Shown: one piece after another, positions 33,970-46,589 of the stretch
Layout: every line of letters begins with the position of its first letter
Position numbering within the stretch: the first letter of the stretch is position 1
Assembly: GCA_024036415.1 (NCBI GenBank)
Contig: JAMWET010001907.1
Span: 81,260-145,259, forward strand
Source of the DNA: Prochilodus magdalenae
Lineage: Eukaryota > Chordata > Actinopteri > Characiformes > Prochilodontidae
Length of the DNA: 64,000 nt
Direction of reading: 5' to 3'
Notes under the pieces: model-generated
Database searches by the model: none
Told to the model about the DNA's origin: nothing
What the model saw: only the letters and a program-made list of their open reading frames with translations
Position numbers and translations under genes: made by a program

Positions 33970-34980
33970 AGTTATGTGTACATTGGTTCAGTACTAGAGA
34001 GACATGAACTGCTGAAGCCAAGTACCTTGTGTGTGTCAACATACCAACAAACCTGATTCTGATTAAAACTCAACTTGATCCAATTTCACAAAACACACAA
34101 TGGCGATACTCAGGCGTACTGCTATTTCCTTCCAACCCTATTTCACATCAACCTAGTCTGAATGACTTTGTGTAGATGGTAATAACCCATTTGATTGAAT
34201 TTAATTGAGTCAATTGAGATACAAGCGAACGCCAGACGCAAGACATGTCTTCGGTGATCAACTACATTTGGTGCAAGGGGGTTGGCGCTCGGCACATTTG
34301 GTTTTTAGCCAAACCATCACACAAACAATCTGTAGGCCCGTCTTGAGCATATGCTTTGGCAAGACACATTTCTGCACACCCAGGGCGGCACAGTTAGTAC
34401 TCACTGGCTTGGCATTGCCTCATTTGTTAAACAAACAAATGTCTGGGCCTTTTCTCACATGGGGTGGAAACAGGAAAGCAGTGACGAGGGGGGGAGGGGG
34501 TGGTGCAGATGGGGGGGTGGGCTTTCTCTGCTATAGATTAACTTCAAACAGGCCTCATTAGCCCGGTTTGGGAAAGCAGCTTCGCCTTGGTTTTGCAGTG
34601 CCATGCGGTTCAGAGTAACCACACACTTCCAGCTCCCCTCATCAGAAGAACCCTGCAGGCAAACTGTCCGTCATCCAGGCCCGCTAAACGACAGCCCCTA
34701 ATGAGCTGCACTGAAGAGACTTTCTCCAGTTCTCTCCAGTGAGTGCTTAAAACCATTTAACTGCCTTCACTGCAGTGTGGTTCTTAGAAGTGGAGGAGCA
34801 GTGGGGTGAAGGTTTCGTAGAGCTCTTGCTTCAGCAGCCAAGACACTTTGTCACTAGACCACATATTTAGAATAAAAACACTCAAAAGCAAAACCATAAA
34901 CTGATCAAACTGGAAATTTCACCAGGACATCTCACTCATGGGATCGTGTCCTTAAAGGAAGAGACCAAGACTGCGTTCAA
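33970..34980. other. Non-coding, low-repeat stretch of veph1 intron 3
   Basis: 34230-34760 is compositionally balanced, has a G-rich run (34488-34520) and contains no recognised transposon. It could hold a conserved element, but this is untested. Confidence 0.35.
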
Positions 34981-34983
34981 GAA

Positions 34984-35760
34984 ACACTCATCGCCAAAAG
35001 AACAGCTGCACCCAGAAGGAGGTGTGGGATTGCGGTGCTGTTGGGAAGGAAGATAAAGGTCACCAGGAACTATAAATCATGATACATTTAGACTGATATG
35101 ATCAATATTTATTGAGCTACACCTACAGAAGTCTGTCTCTCAGTATGGTCTTGGGCCGCCATGTTTGCTAACCCAACATGCCAGACGTCTCGGCATGGAG
35201 CTGTAGAGGTTCCTAATGGCGTCCTGTGATAATCCATCCCATGCAGCTTGAATATTCTCACACAGTTCCTGCAGATGGTGCGGTAGGGTTGGACGTGGAG
35301 TGACACCAGGCCTTTGGGATGTGTGACACATGACAGCAAACCTTTCAGCTGACCACAGTGCCTCCACACACGGATCCGTTGGTCGTCTCCACGAAGACAA
35401 AAGCGCGACTCGTCACTGCTGTCATTCTGAGTCACACCATCACAGTCTGGCACAACACCGCAGCAATCTTTGGAGACGTTGATGTGGTGTTGTCAGTGTA
35501 ACGGTCAGTGTGGATGTAGTCCTGCGTCATGCAGTCGTCTACCAATGGTGCTGGCACTAACAGGATGACCCATGAAAGACACCACTCCTCGTTGAAAGTC
35601 TGCAGTTGTGGCTGTTGGGTCAGTCGGGTACAGCGATAAGGTCCGTCCTTGTCTACGTCACATGTGTGGCCAAGCGTGAAACCTGAATCACTGGCATCTC
35701 ATGATGTTTAAGCTACCCATCAAGTTCCATTCCTTTCGGTTGGTTCCTTCTGGGTGCAAA
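34984..35760 (-). mobile_element. Tc1-like transposon (family B), one of the longest copies
   Basis: Both ends are recognisable (AAAAGAACAGCTGCACCC; complement TTGCACCCAGAAGGAACC). The minus frames include DGVTQNDSSDESRFCLRGDD, QRIRVWRHCGQ and TICRNCVRIFKLHGMDYHRT. Frameshifts and deletions break the transposase. Confidence 0.82.
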
Positions 35761-35764
35761 CTTT

Positions 35765-36680
35765 ACCTGTGAGACTTTTGCCTTTTCTGCAGCGGCCAGG
35801 CCGGGGATGGGGTGGGGTGGAGGAGGATTTGATAAATGGGGTAATGGATGGTGCAAGGCAACTCCATATCAATGCCCATGCTTTTGGTATGTGATGTCCA
35901 ACAAGCTCACACAGTTTTGATGGTCTGGTGTCCACATACTTTTGGCCATACGATGTAATTGTAGGTGCTTATAGCTAATCCCCGGTTTACGGTTTGAGTG
36001 CTGCTTTTGTGAAAGTGAGCTCTATAGAGCTGTGCTTATATAGGCTGGAGAAATCACGCACAGTTAATATTCCTCACTACTACTTTTCCTGCAGCATTTG
36101 AAGGAGGTCTTGCACAAGGCAGTAACCACACAGCTGAGGTCATTATCTTGCAGAAGAAACAATCTGCCCAGGTGCTCCTCTGTTTACACAGCTGAGAGCG
36201 GAGGGCGAGAGTGTGTACAAATCACTCACTTTAAAAATAATCCAATACAAACTCATTAAAACGAGTCATACCGCAAGACAAATACAGAGAAACTGCGGGT
36301 TTCAGTTTTCAAGTGACCAAAAATTTGAGGGATCATTTTTTCAGTTTTTCTTCCTTTTTCTTTGCTTTCCATAACCACTAACATTTCATTTGCACATCAA
36401 TAATAACACTGATTGTTAAAGCATAACAACTCCGCAGCATATATAATATATATATATACTGCAATAATATATATAATATATAGAATATATATATTTTAAT
36501 TATATTAAAAAAGGTCATTTTTAAGTAAAAATTTATGTTAAGTAATTTATGTGTATTTTTACCTTTTTTATCTCTTAGAATTTGGCAAACTGATGTAAAA
36601 AGATTCTGATTGGCTACTCAAGCTCTTCTTTTAGGCTGACACTATAATGCAAGCTTACTGGTCAAAAATGAGTGGGTGTT
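35765..36680. other. Non-coding sequence with AT-rich tract
   Basis: A degenerate ATATAT segment lies at 36438-36500. No gene or transposon recognised otherwise. Confidence 0.4.
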
Positions 36681-36684
36681 TAAG

Positions 36685-37135
36685 GTGGTAGTGACCTCAG
36701 GCTCCTGTAGATGGCGCTGTGCGAGGATGATGGGGCTATAAATACCTACGGAGTGTGAGTGACGGGATCCATAGATTGGGAAGAGGTGCTACAGTGCAGG
36801 GAATGTCTCGTTCCATGTGTATAAAACGTCTCCAGAGCAGATGTTAATGATTGGCTAAAAGGAGTGACTGCATGTGGGCGTGGCCAAAGACTATAGTGTG
36901 AAGGAAGTAGCTCAATCTGCAGGTGTATGGAAGCGTATAGTCATACGGGTCTACCAGCAGTGGCTAAAATCCCAGTCTACAGGGAATTCTCCTCCAGGGG
37001 AAGGGAAGGCATCCACCAGATCTGGCCCAACTGCGCCATTCTTTGATGGAAGAGTATCTGAACACTGATGTGGTCTACATCCAGAAACTTGTCCAGTCCA
37101 TGCCAAATCTCCAATCACGGCTGTTATCTGGTACG
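36685..37135 (+). mobile_element. Tc1-like element fragment (family C)
   Basis: The plus frame reads DYSVKEVAQSAGVWKRIVIR and VYQQWLKSQST, a helix-turn-helix-like N-terminus of a Tc1 transposase. The core and C-terminus are missing. Confidence 0.7.
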
Positions 37136-37139
37136 TACG

Positions 37140-38405
37140 GCTCAGCCGTAAAAGTACGTACTATTAGTACGCGAGTGTGCGGTATGCACACGTCCTCGGA
37201 CGCACTACATCTGCCATCCTACCTATGTCCTTTAACCCGGACCTCCACTGATGTCATGTAACAACAGTAAACCCCATTCTTTAAAAGCCAAAAGTCGGCT
37301 AAATCTTTAGCATCTGTTAACGAAAGTAACGCTCGCTGTGGTTAGATTTCGTGATGAACACTTCCACATGGAGGCAGCGTCGAGCAGGAGGCCGCAGCAG
37401 GAGAGAAAACACATGCTGAGGAATTTATTCACTTGTGGGCGCTAGTTTTTTCACCGATTTGAACAGCTCTGTAGCTCCCGTGGAATCATGGGATAGGACA
37501 GTGTGCTGTGGATGCATACTTCAAAATCTCTCCCGATGTAGTACGTCATCCGGGGACTTTTCACATACTGCTTTATGGACACTACGTATCCGGACATACT
37601 AACTATTCTCGTGTACTGTGTTGTATGGAAGTACACCATTCTGGACTCAGCCTTGCTGTTCGGTACGTTTCAGTCACAGGGGACTCTTTTTTGTGTTTGG
37701 TGATGAGCTCACCATATTCAAATCTGTTTTCGAACTCAGCAAAGTGTGGACGTCCACGATAGGGGTCCTTTCAGGAAGCAACAAATAGAACTAACTATGT
37801 CTGAAACCCTGTAACTATTGAGTCACCTCACCAGTCCCTGACTCACTTGATTTCAAAGAGGGCTTAAAAACAACAGTCATGACCTATTTACAACAGACAA
37901 TGGAGAAAACTGGATTTAATCAAACACGGCCGTGCTGTGGACCTCTGTGCCGGCTCTGCTGTATGTGGGCTAGGAGCGCAGAACCACACGCTGACCGCAT
38001 GCTTCCTGCTCCACTTGTGGCTGCGGTGGGTCATGGCCATGGAAACCAAGCAGCCATCCGCAGCGGACATTAAACGACTTTGAAAGACGACGTTAAAGGC
38101 TTAACCAATTATCATAAAGTGCACAATGCAGAAACGAGCTGACTCCGAGAGAAAGGCACTGACTTCATCACACTGTTTCCAGAATTTTACACCATCTGCT
38201 GTACCACACAGCAACCGAGAGAAAATAACGAACGCGATTGAGGCCAAGACGGAACAGCTTGGTCATAGATGCCTTTACACACTTTATTCTCACCCAATCA
38301 TTTGACACTGACAACCATTAGAGTTATGAGTTATTACAAGTTATTAGAGGCTTTTAAAGATCCTCTACCTGTAAACACAGTAGGCTAGTTCAAATGAACA
38401 GCGAA
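37140..38405. other. Non-coding sequence
   Basis: No recognised gene or repeat. A short GTACGTACTATTAGTACGC palindrome-like stretch is present near 37152. Confidence 0.35.
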
Positions 38406-38410
38406 TTCAT

Positions 38411-38518
38411 ATACGCTCATCATCAAAAGAATAGCTGCACCCAGAAGGAATCAACCGACAGGAATGAAACTTGGTGGGTAGGTTGGGCATCATGAGAGAT
38501 GGAAATGATTCAAGTTTC
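38411..38518 (+). mobile_element. Family B left-end fragment
   Basis: ACTCATCATCAAAAGAATAG, AGCTGCACCC, GAAACTTGGTGGGTAGGTTG up to GTTTCGGCC, then cut by a different element. Confidence 0.7.
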
Positions 38519-38521
38519 GGC

Positions 38522-38599
38522 CATCCATTTTATTTACTAACCAAAGCCACCAGTGAAGTGACCTTGTTCTTATAACCCAGACGCTCACTGTATCTGCCA

Positions 38600-38688
<89 letters not shown>

Positions 38689-39055
38689 CATATATATGTA
38701 ACATGTCGGTGGCAGTGTGATGGTCTGGGCCTGCTTGGCAGCTGATGGCAGCTCTTTATCTGAAACTCCTGATACAGAATGTTCACCTGTCAGCCTGTGA
38801 TCTACAGCTCAAGCACAGCTGGGTTATGCAGAAGGATAATGATCTAAAACACACAAGCAAGCCCACCTCTGAATGGATCAAAAGGATTTGGAGAGGCCAA
38901 CTCAAAGTCCTGACCTGAATCCCATTGAAATGCTGGGAACTGAGCCCAGGCCCTTCTTGCTGTGAGGCGACAGTGCCACCAGGCTGCCCTGTACTTAAAC
39001 ATTCATGTCAATTTATTAAACTCCTGCCTTTTAATTCCATGCCTATAATATATGT
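38522..39055 (+). mobile_element. Tc1-like fragment (family F), copy 1, with TA microsatellite
   Basis: Shares with 40300-40800 the opening ATTTTATTTACTAACCAAAG, a TA tract at the same internal place (38600-38695), and a broken transposase end (AACACACAAGCAAGCCCACC, CTGACCTGAATCCCATTGAA). Confidence 0.75.
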
Positions 39056-39650
39056 AAAATAGCTGCACCCAGAAGGAATCAACCGACAGGAATGAAACTT
39101 GGTGGGTAGGTTGGGCATCATGAGACATGAAAATGATTCAAGTTTCGGCCGTGCATGTGACGTAAGCAAGAATGGGCCTTTATCTCTGTACCGGACTCAC
39201 CCAACAGCCATGAGCCCAGACATTCAGCGAGCGGTGATGTCCTCTATCCACGAGTCATCCTGTTAGTGCCAGCAGACGGCTGCACGATGCAGGACTACGT
39301 GCACACTGACCGTTAAGACGACTGCACCTAACACCACATCAGAGTCACCAAAGACTGCAATGGTGTCCTGCAAGACTGTCACTTACAGAAGGCCTGGTGT
39401 CACTCCACCTCCACCCCTAACGCATCACCTGCAGGAACTGTGTGAGAATATTCAAGCTGCATGGGATGGATTATCACAGGACACCATTAGGAACCTCTAC
39501 AGCTCCATGGAGGAAAGTATGCATGTTATGCTGACATTTTTAACAATAAATGACGATTTATTGTTCCTGGTAACCTTCATCTTCCTTCCCAAAGCATTGC
39601 AATCCGACCTTTCTTTCTGGGCACAGCTATTCTTTTCAGGATGAATCATA
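39056..39650 (+). mobile_element. Tc1-like family B, second copy in tandem
   Basis: Repeats the left end seen at 38433 and continues through the transposase tail (CTGCAGGAACTGTGTGAGAA) to GCACAGCTATTCTTTTCAGG. It ends about 160 bases before veph1 exon 3. Confidence 0.75.
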
Positions 39651-39811
39651 TTTATATGAAATGTTTTTGGTATCTCTTGCAATAACTGTGGCATCTATGG
39701 GCTAATAATCAGGGCAAGATGCCTCCCACCAAAAACGCACGAACGTATCCCCTTAAGATTTTTCCAAAGGGGCTTAGCAGTTGACCCCCATGACCCCTGG
39801 TCTGACCTTAC

Positions 39812-39986
39812 CTCCCAGCACGCTAAGGGTGATGGCCTTGGTGTGTTGGACGAGGAGCTCAGCCTTGGCGATAGCAGCCAGCGACAGGTAGCTGGACATG
39901 TTCCGGCTCAGTTCCCGGTTCCCTTGCTGCAGGAAGCGGACCGCCACCGGAACCGCTAGGGCCATCACTGGAGCCCTGTTATAGTT
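39812..39986 (-). CDS. veph1: veph1 coding exon 3 (residues 119-176, plus 1 base)
   Basis: 175 bases encode [18 protein letters not shown] through ITLSVLG, plus the first base of codon 177. The acceptor is TCTGCAG and the donor GGAG|GTAAGG (intron from 39811). It matches the VEPH1 segment containing NMSNYLSLAAI (here [17 protein letters not shown]). Intron 3 leaves the exon in phase 1 and must exceed 39 kb if no exon was missed; ptx3 lies inside it on the opposite strand. Two copies of one Tc1-like fragment flank this exon, at 38.5-39.0 and 40.3-40.8 kb. Confidence 0.94.
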
Positions 39987-40299
39987 CTGCAGAGAAGAGC
40001 AGTTGTTAGCCAATTGGACAATTTTCCCCCTTTTCCCTCATTTTTCCCAGTCGTAGCAGAGAAGATAAGACATGTTTGGTGTCTGACGTGGTCTTCTTTT
40101 ATTTTTGCAGTGGAGCTACGATGCTAATGTCACTAACGAGTAATGGAGGTTTACACTCTACCAATTAGGACCGTGCTAAATCCATGGCTAAACCATGCTT
40201 CATGGTTCAAAGTTGTGAAATGGTTGATTATAAACTCAGATTTATTTACCGAGGTGATGATGGGAATCGGAGGCCACAATGTCCACAACACAAACATGG

Positions 40300-40445
40300 C
40301 TGTTTTATTTACTAACCAAAGCCACCAGTGAAGTGACCTTGTTCTTATCAACCAGACGCTTACTGTATCTGTCAGTAAAGCTAGAACCCAACCTTCTGTT
40401 CCTCACTAAGAACCTGCAGTACATGTACAAACTGGGGAGGGAACT

Positions 40446-40485
<40 letters not shown>

Positions 40486-40800
40486 TGTAACATGGCGGTG
40501 GCAGTGTGATGGTCTGAAACTCCTGAAGGAGAATGTTCAGCTGTCAGCCTGTGATCTACAGCTCAAGCGCAGCTGGGTTATGCAGAAGGATAATGATCTA
40601 AAACACACAAGCAAGCCCACCTCTGAATGGGTCAAAAGGATTTGGAGAGGCCAACTCAAAGTCCTGACCTGAATCCCATTGAAATGCTGGGAACTGAGCC
40701 CAGGCCCTTCTTGCTGTGAGGTGACAGTGCCACCAGGCTGCCCTATACTTAAACATTCATGTCAATTTATTAAACTCCTGCCTTTTAATTATAATATATG
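40300..40800 (+). mobile_element. Tc1-like fragment (family F), copy 2
   Basis: Parallel to 38522-39055, with a shorter TA tract (40449-40476) and the same broken transposase end. The pair flanks veph1 exon 3. Confidence 0.75.
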
Positions 40801-40846
40801 TTAATTCAATGAAATGTATCCTAATCTTATTAAGCATTTAGTTTAA

Positions 40847-40895
40847 ACACTGATGTGGGCTGCATCCAGAAACCTGTCCAGTACATGCCGAATTA
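40847..40895 (+). mobile_element. Family C fragment
   Basis: AACACTGATGTGGGCTGCAT and CCAGTACATGCC match the family C sequence at 37060-37100. Confidence 0.5.
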
Positions 40896-40908
40896 AGCTA
40901 TTAGGTAT

Positions 40909-41125
40909 ATTACATTTACGCTATTTAGCTGACGCTCTTATCCAGAGCGACTTACAAGGTTAATCATATTACAGGTAGGCCAATGTAGTGTTGTGGATGT
41001 AGTATAATGGACTCTTATTGGTGTAGCACAGCATAGTCACTCAGCCCGAGATTCGAACCTCCCACGTGTGGTGGTGGCTACTTGGCGGATAGTGGTGTTA
41101 TCCACTAGCTACACCAACCACTATA
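40909..41125 (-). mobile_element. tRNA-derived SINE (type 1)
   Basis: From ACATTTACGCTATTTAGCTG through the GACGCTCTTATCCAGAGCGA tail complement to AGCTACACCAACCA at the 5' end. The B box region (ATTCGAACC) is partly changed. Confidence 0.8.
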
Positions 41126-41129
41126 TTAC

Positions 41130-42040
41130 AGTCACAGACTATACATTTTTTGACCGGTGAGCTTAGTAAGACTCTAAATCCAGCTCTGCCACCATCTTCA
41201 CAGACACATACAAAACGTTGTTTATGATAACCAACACCATTTCATTCGTGCGGCTCATTCCACACCTCAGGACATCTGACTCAGCAAATCAGCCCTTAAT
41301 TCACCTAAATGCTTAGAAATGGACCAAACGAAATCCAGAGACAGCAGTCTGGCTTTGCTGAGTGACGTATGCTGTAAGTCGTTGTATGTAAACGCATTCA
41401 GATTAACACCGGTGAGGTGACGGAGTAAAAGCATACCAGGCCAGGCGAATGCCATCTCTGGAGTCTTTACTGAAAGGGTCATGTGAAATGCTCTGGCGCC
41501 CCCAAGAGTATATATAGTGAACTATGTATCTGTGTTAAAGGGGATTCCTCTGATTACTCACGTCTTCTATTCGGATGTAACAAAGTCATTCAGAGTGGTT
41601 TGGTGTGAAGTGCTTCGTACTAGAGAAAATGATCAAGTCAGCAAAGTTTTGTTCACAATGTAGTAGTCATAGTAACCAGACGTCGAAAGCATTGAATGAC
41701 TCTCACAGTTACATCACAGAAAACTACTGTGAGAAGCAGTTATGAAATATGCAGCCTAAGACGCTCTAATGATTATATACACCAACCGGCCACTTAATTA
41801 GGTACACCTATCTATCTGTTTCTACACTCACTGTCTATTTTATCAGCTCCACTGACCAGACTGTAGGCCATCTCTGTATACTTTGTTAGCCTGTTTTCCA
41901 AATTTCAGGACCCCCACAGAGCAGGTGTTAGGTGGGTGCTGGGTCAGCACTGCAGTGACACTGACGGGGTGGTGTTGTGTTAGTGTGTGTTGTGCTGGGT
42001 GTGCGGATCAGACACATCGGTGGGCTGCGTCCTGTGGGCA
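41130..42040. other. Non-coding sequence of veph1 intron 2
   Basis: 41770-42000 has the phrasing ACCGGCCACTTAATTAGGTA and GGTGCTGGGTCAGCACTGCA common in fish interspersed repeats, but the element is not identified. Confidence 0.4.
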
Positions 42041-42041
42041 A

Positions 42042-42975
42042 CGTTATTACTGTATCCACTGTTTAGAGCTAGCTGCTGCTAACGCTGCTCAGCTCACCTG
42101 AGATACGGTTAGCCTAGCTGTTAGCTTCCCTCGGCTATTTCGCTCTAAAACTGATCCTCTAAAGCGAGTTCACCCTTTATTAATCTTCAGACCTGTATAT
42201 TTTAACTTTATTAGGCTCATTCTGGTGAAGACATACCCCACCTCAATTACTACACCCACATTTACCTCAGAGCTGTTATTACTGTATCACTGTTTAGAGC
42301 TAGCTCCTGCTAACGCTGCTCAGTTCACCTAAAATACTTTTAGCCTGACTGTTAGCATCCCTCGGCTATTTCACTCTAAAACTGATCCTCTGAAGCGAGT
42401 TCATCTTTTATTAATCTTCAGACCTGTATATTTTAACTTTATGAGGCTCATTCTGGTGAAGACATACCCCACCTCAATTACTACACCCACATTTATACTC
42501 AGAGCTGTTATTACTGTATACACTGTTTAGAGCTAGCTGCTGCTAACGCTGCTCCATTCACCTAAAATACGTTTAGCTTAGCTGTTAGCTTCCCTCAGCT
42601 GTTTCACTCTAAAACTGATCCTCCAAAGGCAGTTGATCTTTTATTAATCTTCAGACCTGTATATATTTAACTTTTTTGAGGCTCATTCTGGTGAAAACGT
42701 ACCCCACCTCAATTACCACACCCACATTTACCTCAGAGCTGTTATTACTGTATCCACTGTTTAGAGCTAGCTGCTGCTAACGCTGCTCCGTTTCCCCTGA
42801 AACAGGTTAGCCTAGCTGTTAGCAACCCTCGGCTATTTCGCTCTAAAACTGATCCTCTAAAGCGAGTTCATCTTTTATTAATCTTCAGACCTGTATATTT
42901 TAACTTTCTGAGGCTCATCCTGGTGAAAACACACCCCACCTCAATTACTACACCCACATTTATACTCAGAACTGG
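42042..42975. repeat. Tandem repeat of about 233 bp, four copies
   Basis: The phrase GTTATTACTGTAT starts at 42042, 42275, 42507 and 42741, giving spacings of 233, 232 and 234 bases. Each copy also has GCTAGCTGCTGCTAACGCTG-like, CTCTAAAACTGATCCTC and ATTAATCTTCAGACCTGTAT words. It has no coding capacity. Confidence 0.92.
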
Positions 42976-42979
42976 CTGT

Positions 42980-44130
42980 GTTTTTCTCCCTAGTGTTACC
43001 CACCGCCATTTTCTCTGGCTGAAGCAGGTTGAGAGATAACCAACAACAGCCATTGACTCTGGACTGTCTAAACTTCCAGCTGGTAATGCATATACAATTA
43101 TTTCAGAAAAATATAAACTCATACACAGACACGGTATCAATAGCTAAAGGCCATGCCTTTAGGCATTTTCTATCTAAACGAAGAGAGAGTTCTCTTTTTT
43201 TTAAGGCAGAGCTGCCACTCAGTGTCATGTCCACTGGGGAGAAAAGCCCCCGAACGTCCCGAATTTTCAAAGGAACGGCGGTGCCGAAAAACCTCAGCTC
43301 ATTATAAAGCAGTCACTTCAATATCTGGCTTCTGCTCAGATCAAAGGCTCCTTCCACAAATAGCTCCTAAGAATTCAGGCGCCCGACTGAACTGTCCCAG
43401 GGTGGCTCTCTAATGAATACTGATCTCTCTCTCTCTTTACCCAGAATGCACCTCTCTCACTCTGCTCCCTTTACATCTCAGTCAAATATTCATAAGCAAC
43501 TTATAAAGAGAGGAGCGGGAGACGGAGTGGCTGAAAAGAAAGAAAAAAAATGGAAAAGGGGAAAATTATTCACACAAGGATGAGCAGGCGTATGGAGGCA
43601 ACAGGGAGGTAGATCTTCGGGGAGAGACAAATGGGGGTCATAGGTCCCTGAAACTGCAAGGGCCCCTAGCGGTTATAGTTATAGCAGAGGAGTTCCACCT
43701 AGTTTTTAAATAATCTTCTGAATAAAATCATGTGAAACGCTTCTACAGAAACCGAGTAAGACTTGTGATAGTGATGGGAACCAGGAACAGGTTAATACCG
43801 GGATATCGGAATAGGTTAATGACTCCAAGAACTCCTTTAAATTAGTTATGCACTACATTATTAACTACCTGATATCACCAACAGTTTTAAATTTGGGCCA
43901 TAAACTATTTTATATTAGCCGCTGGGGTTGGAAACATGCATGAGGGACATTATAAAGCAAAATATTCCGTAATGATAATATTCTGTTTATCATCAGCATT
44001 ACACATGACTTTTGGCTAGTAAATAGAATGGTGTTGTAGATTCAGAGCTGCTTTCTATTACCACCACCACAAAGAAATCTGAGCCCACGTTTCCTTACGC
44101 TTTCCTACAAGGAACCGATTTACTTCAACC
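42980..44130. other. Non-coding sequence of veph1 intron 2
   Basis: No recognised transposon. 43000-43520 is moderately GC-balanced. Confidence 0.35.
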
Positions 44131-44138
44131 GTTGACGG

Positions 44139-44553
44139 TCATGGAGCGATAGGTCATCGTCAGTCACAAGTCCCACTTTTGTCTTGGTGGGGACACCCAA
44201 TATTGTAATGGATGCGTCCAAAAGGCCTGGTGTCCTTCCACCTCCACCCCTACTGCACAATCTGCAGGAACTGTGTGAGGATATTCAAGCTGCATGGGAT
44301 GGATTATCACAGGACACCATTAGGAGCATCTACAGCTCAATGGCGAGACGTCTGGCATATTGTGTTAGCAAACATGGCGGCCCGACACCATACTGAGAGA
44401 CAGACTTCTGTATGTGTAGCTCAATAAATATTGATCATATCAGTCTAAATGTATCATCAGTTATTGATCCTGGTATCCTTTATCTTCCTTCCCAACAGCA
44501 CTGCAATCCCACACCTCCCTCTTGGTGCAGCTCTTTTAAGTATGAGTGTATAT
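44139..44553 (+). mobile_element. Tc1-like family B, 3' part
   Basis: The plus frames TICRNCVRIFKLHGMDYHRT and DVWHIVLANMAARHHTERQT are the family B transposase end, followed by the CAATAAATATTGATCATATC right-end sequence. Confidence 0.78.
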
Positions 44554-44559
44554 ATGTAC

Positions 44560-45505
44560 CCGGTGTTAGAGAATGCAGAGAGAATGAATTTTAGGATGGA
44601 GTTCTACCACACCCTAGCACACCTTGCAGAACTTCAGCTTCAGCCATATCTAACACACCAGCTAGGTCGTCAAGGCATCCAGGAACATCTGAGTGCAGTC
44701 AGGTGTGTCGGATCTGAACTATTTGGGGTGGTAGAGCTTCAGCACAAGGATTGAGGATGCCTGCATTAAGGTATGGCTGGAGGTAGAAGTTTTTGATGCT
44801 CTGAAATTACACTGGATGTTGGCCACCACAAGATGGCGGCACAGTTGACATGCATCTACGTATGTATGTGTGTCTATTTGCTTTAAGACGTCACGTCTTT
44901 AGAAGGATACCAGCAGTCTATTTTTGATATCCTCTTGCAAAGTCTAAATGAATGTAGGGCAGGATTGGTGGCTTGGGTGAATATATGTAGTGCAATTCAA
45001 AGAATATTGTTCTATTACGATCACCTACCTAGAACTCACCTACCTAAATATTACATACTACAGAAACGGCAGGAAGCATGCAGTTTAAGCTGTCAGCTGA
45101 ACAGTGTGTCCAAAAGCCTCAATAGAGAATGTGGAACACAAGAAGGTGAGGAGATTAGCGTTAATGGCACTTGTCAGACGTGTCAGGTCCGTTTACACTC
45201 ATACCACCGCGTTCCCTCATTACCATCTCACATTAAACCCACTCTCGCCTGCAGCAGTGAGACAGCAGCTGGATCTGACCTTGCACATGGGAACAGTCTT
45301 GAAGGCCTTGAGTGGACAGACTGCTCTCTGGGGGGCCGGCAGGGATGGCAGGTGTGTGTGAGAGTGTGTGCACCTGCAGCAATGAGCTGACAGGTGTGTG
45401 TGAGATGGGATGAATAGTGATTCCACTATAACTACAGTTAACAGTATAGCTCACCGGACAAAGGATAAGCCACCTTGTATGTTTAGGGTCCTGCTGATGG
45501 TGCTG
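44560..45505. other. Non-coding sequence of veph1 intron 2
   Basis: No recognised gene. The short overlapping frames here have no family resemblance. Confidence 0.35.
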
Positions 45506-45510
<5 letters not shown>

Positions 45511-45600
<90 letters not shown>

Positions 45601-45603
45601 CAC

Positions 45604-45687
<84 letters not shown>
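45511..45687. repeat. Long TA microsatellite beside veph1 exon 2
   Basis: Nearly pure (TA)n, broken once by ACATACACATATT at about 45595-45608. It ends 64 bases from the exon 2 donor. Confidence 0.95.
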
Positions 45688-45691
<4 letters not shown>

Positions 45692-45723
45692 GCTTAATAT
45701 AAGCTAATATAAAGTGAAACTTA

Positions 45724-46053
<330 letters not shown>

Positions 46054-46228
46054 TCATGTGCATCTTCAGTTACTGATGATGAAGAACAAGCATGCTGTAA
46101 TTTTACATTGACCTTTTAAACTCCACTGGCCTGTATGATTGTTGGGTGGAGTTTATTTTACAGATTGATATTAAGGGGGTAATGATATGGTAATATCTTA
46201 AATGTTGCATGGCACAATAATAATAAAT

Positions 46229-46475
46229 CGTCACTGTCCAATGAAAAACATGTATCTCCACTTTTGTCCATTTTTACTTTTATGCATCATTTGAATACAG
46301 CAGCTGCTGTTTACACTGTGTCAGAATCTCATGATGAATGAACCAACAGAAATGCCCAAAAACTGTTTGGAAAGATGTCTGGTTCCATTGACTTAAATTA
46401 AAGTTAAATGAGGTTTTTGGTCTCTCCTGTAAAGTTGCCATTTTGGAGATACTTGTTTTTCTTTGGACAGCGACG
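46229..46475 (+). mobile_element. MITE family M, full-length copy
   Basis: Inverted ends CGTCACTGTCCAATGAAAAA and complement CGTCGCTGTCCAAAGAAAAA, length 247. It lies in veph1 intron 1 and is the best reference copy in the window. Confidence 0.72.
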
Positions 46476-46589
46476 AAATTAGTAATTAAAGCAGTAACAT
46501 AATAGTAATAAAATGGTAATACTACAGTAACAAGTTGTGCTAAACTAAATAAGCTAATCAACCATTAATACAAAAAAACATATTGGTCA

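Noticed and set aside
35109..35453. 114-codon frame as a small gene
   Set aside because: Contains Tc1 transposase words (SDESRFCLRGDD, TICRNCVRIF) and lies within a family B element with frameshifts.
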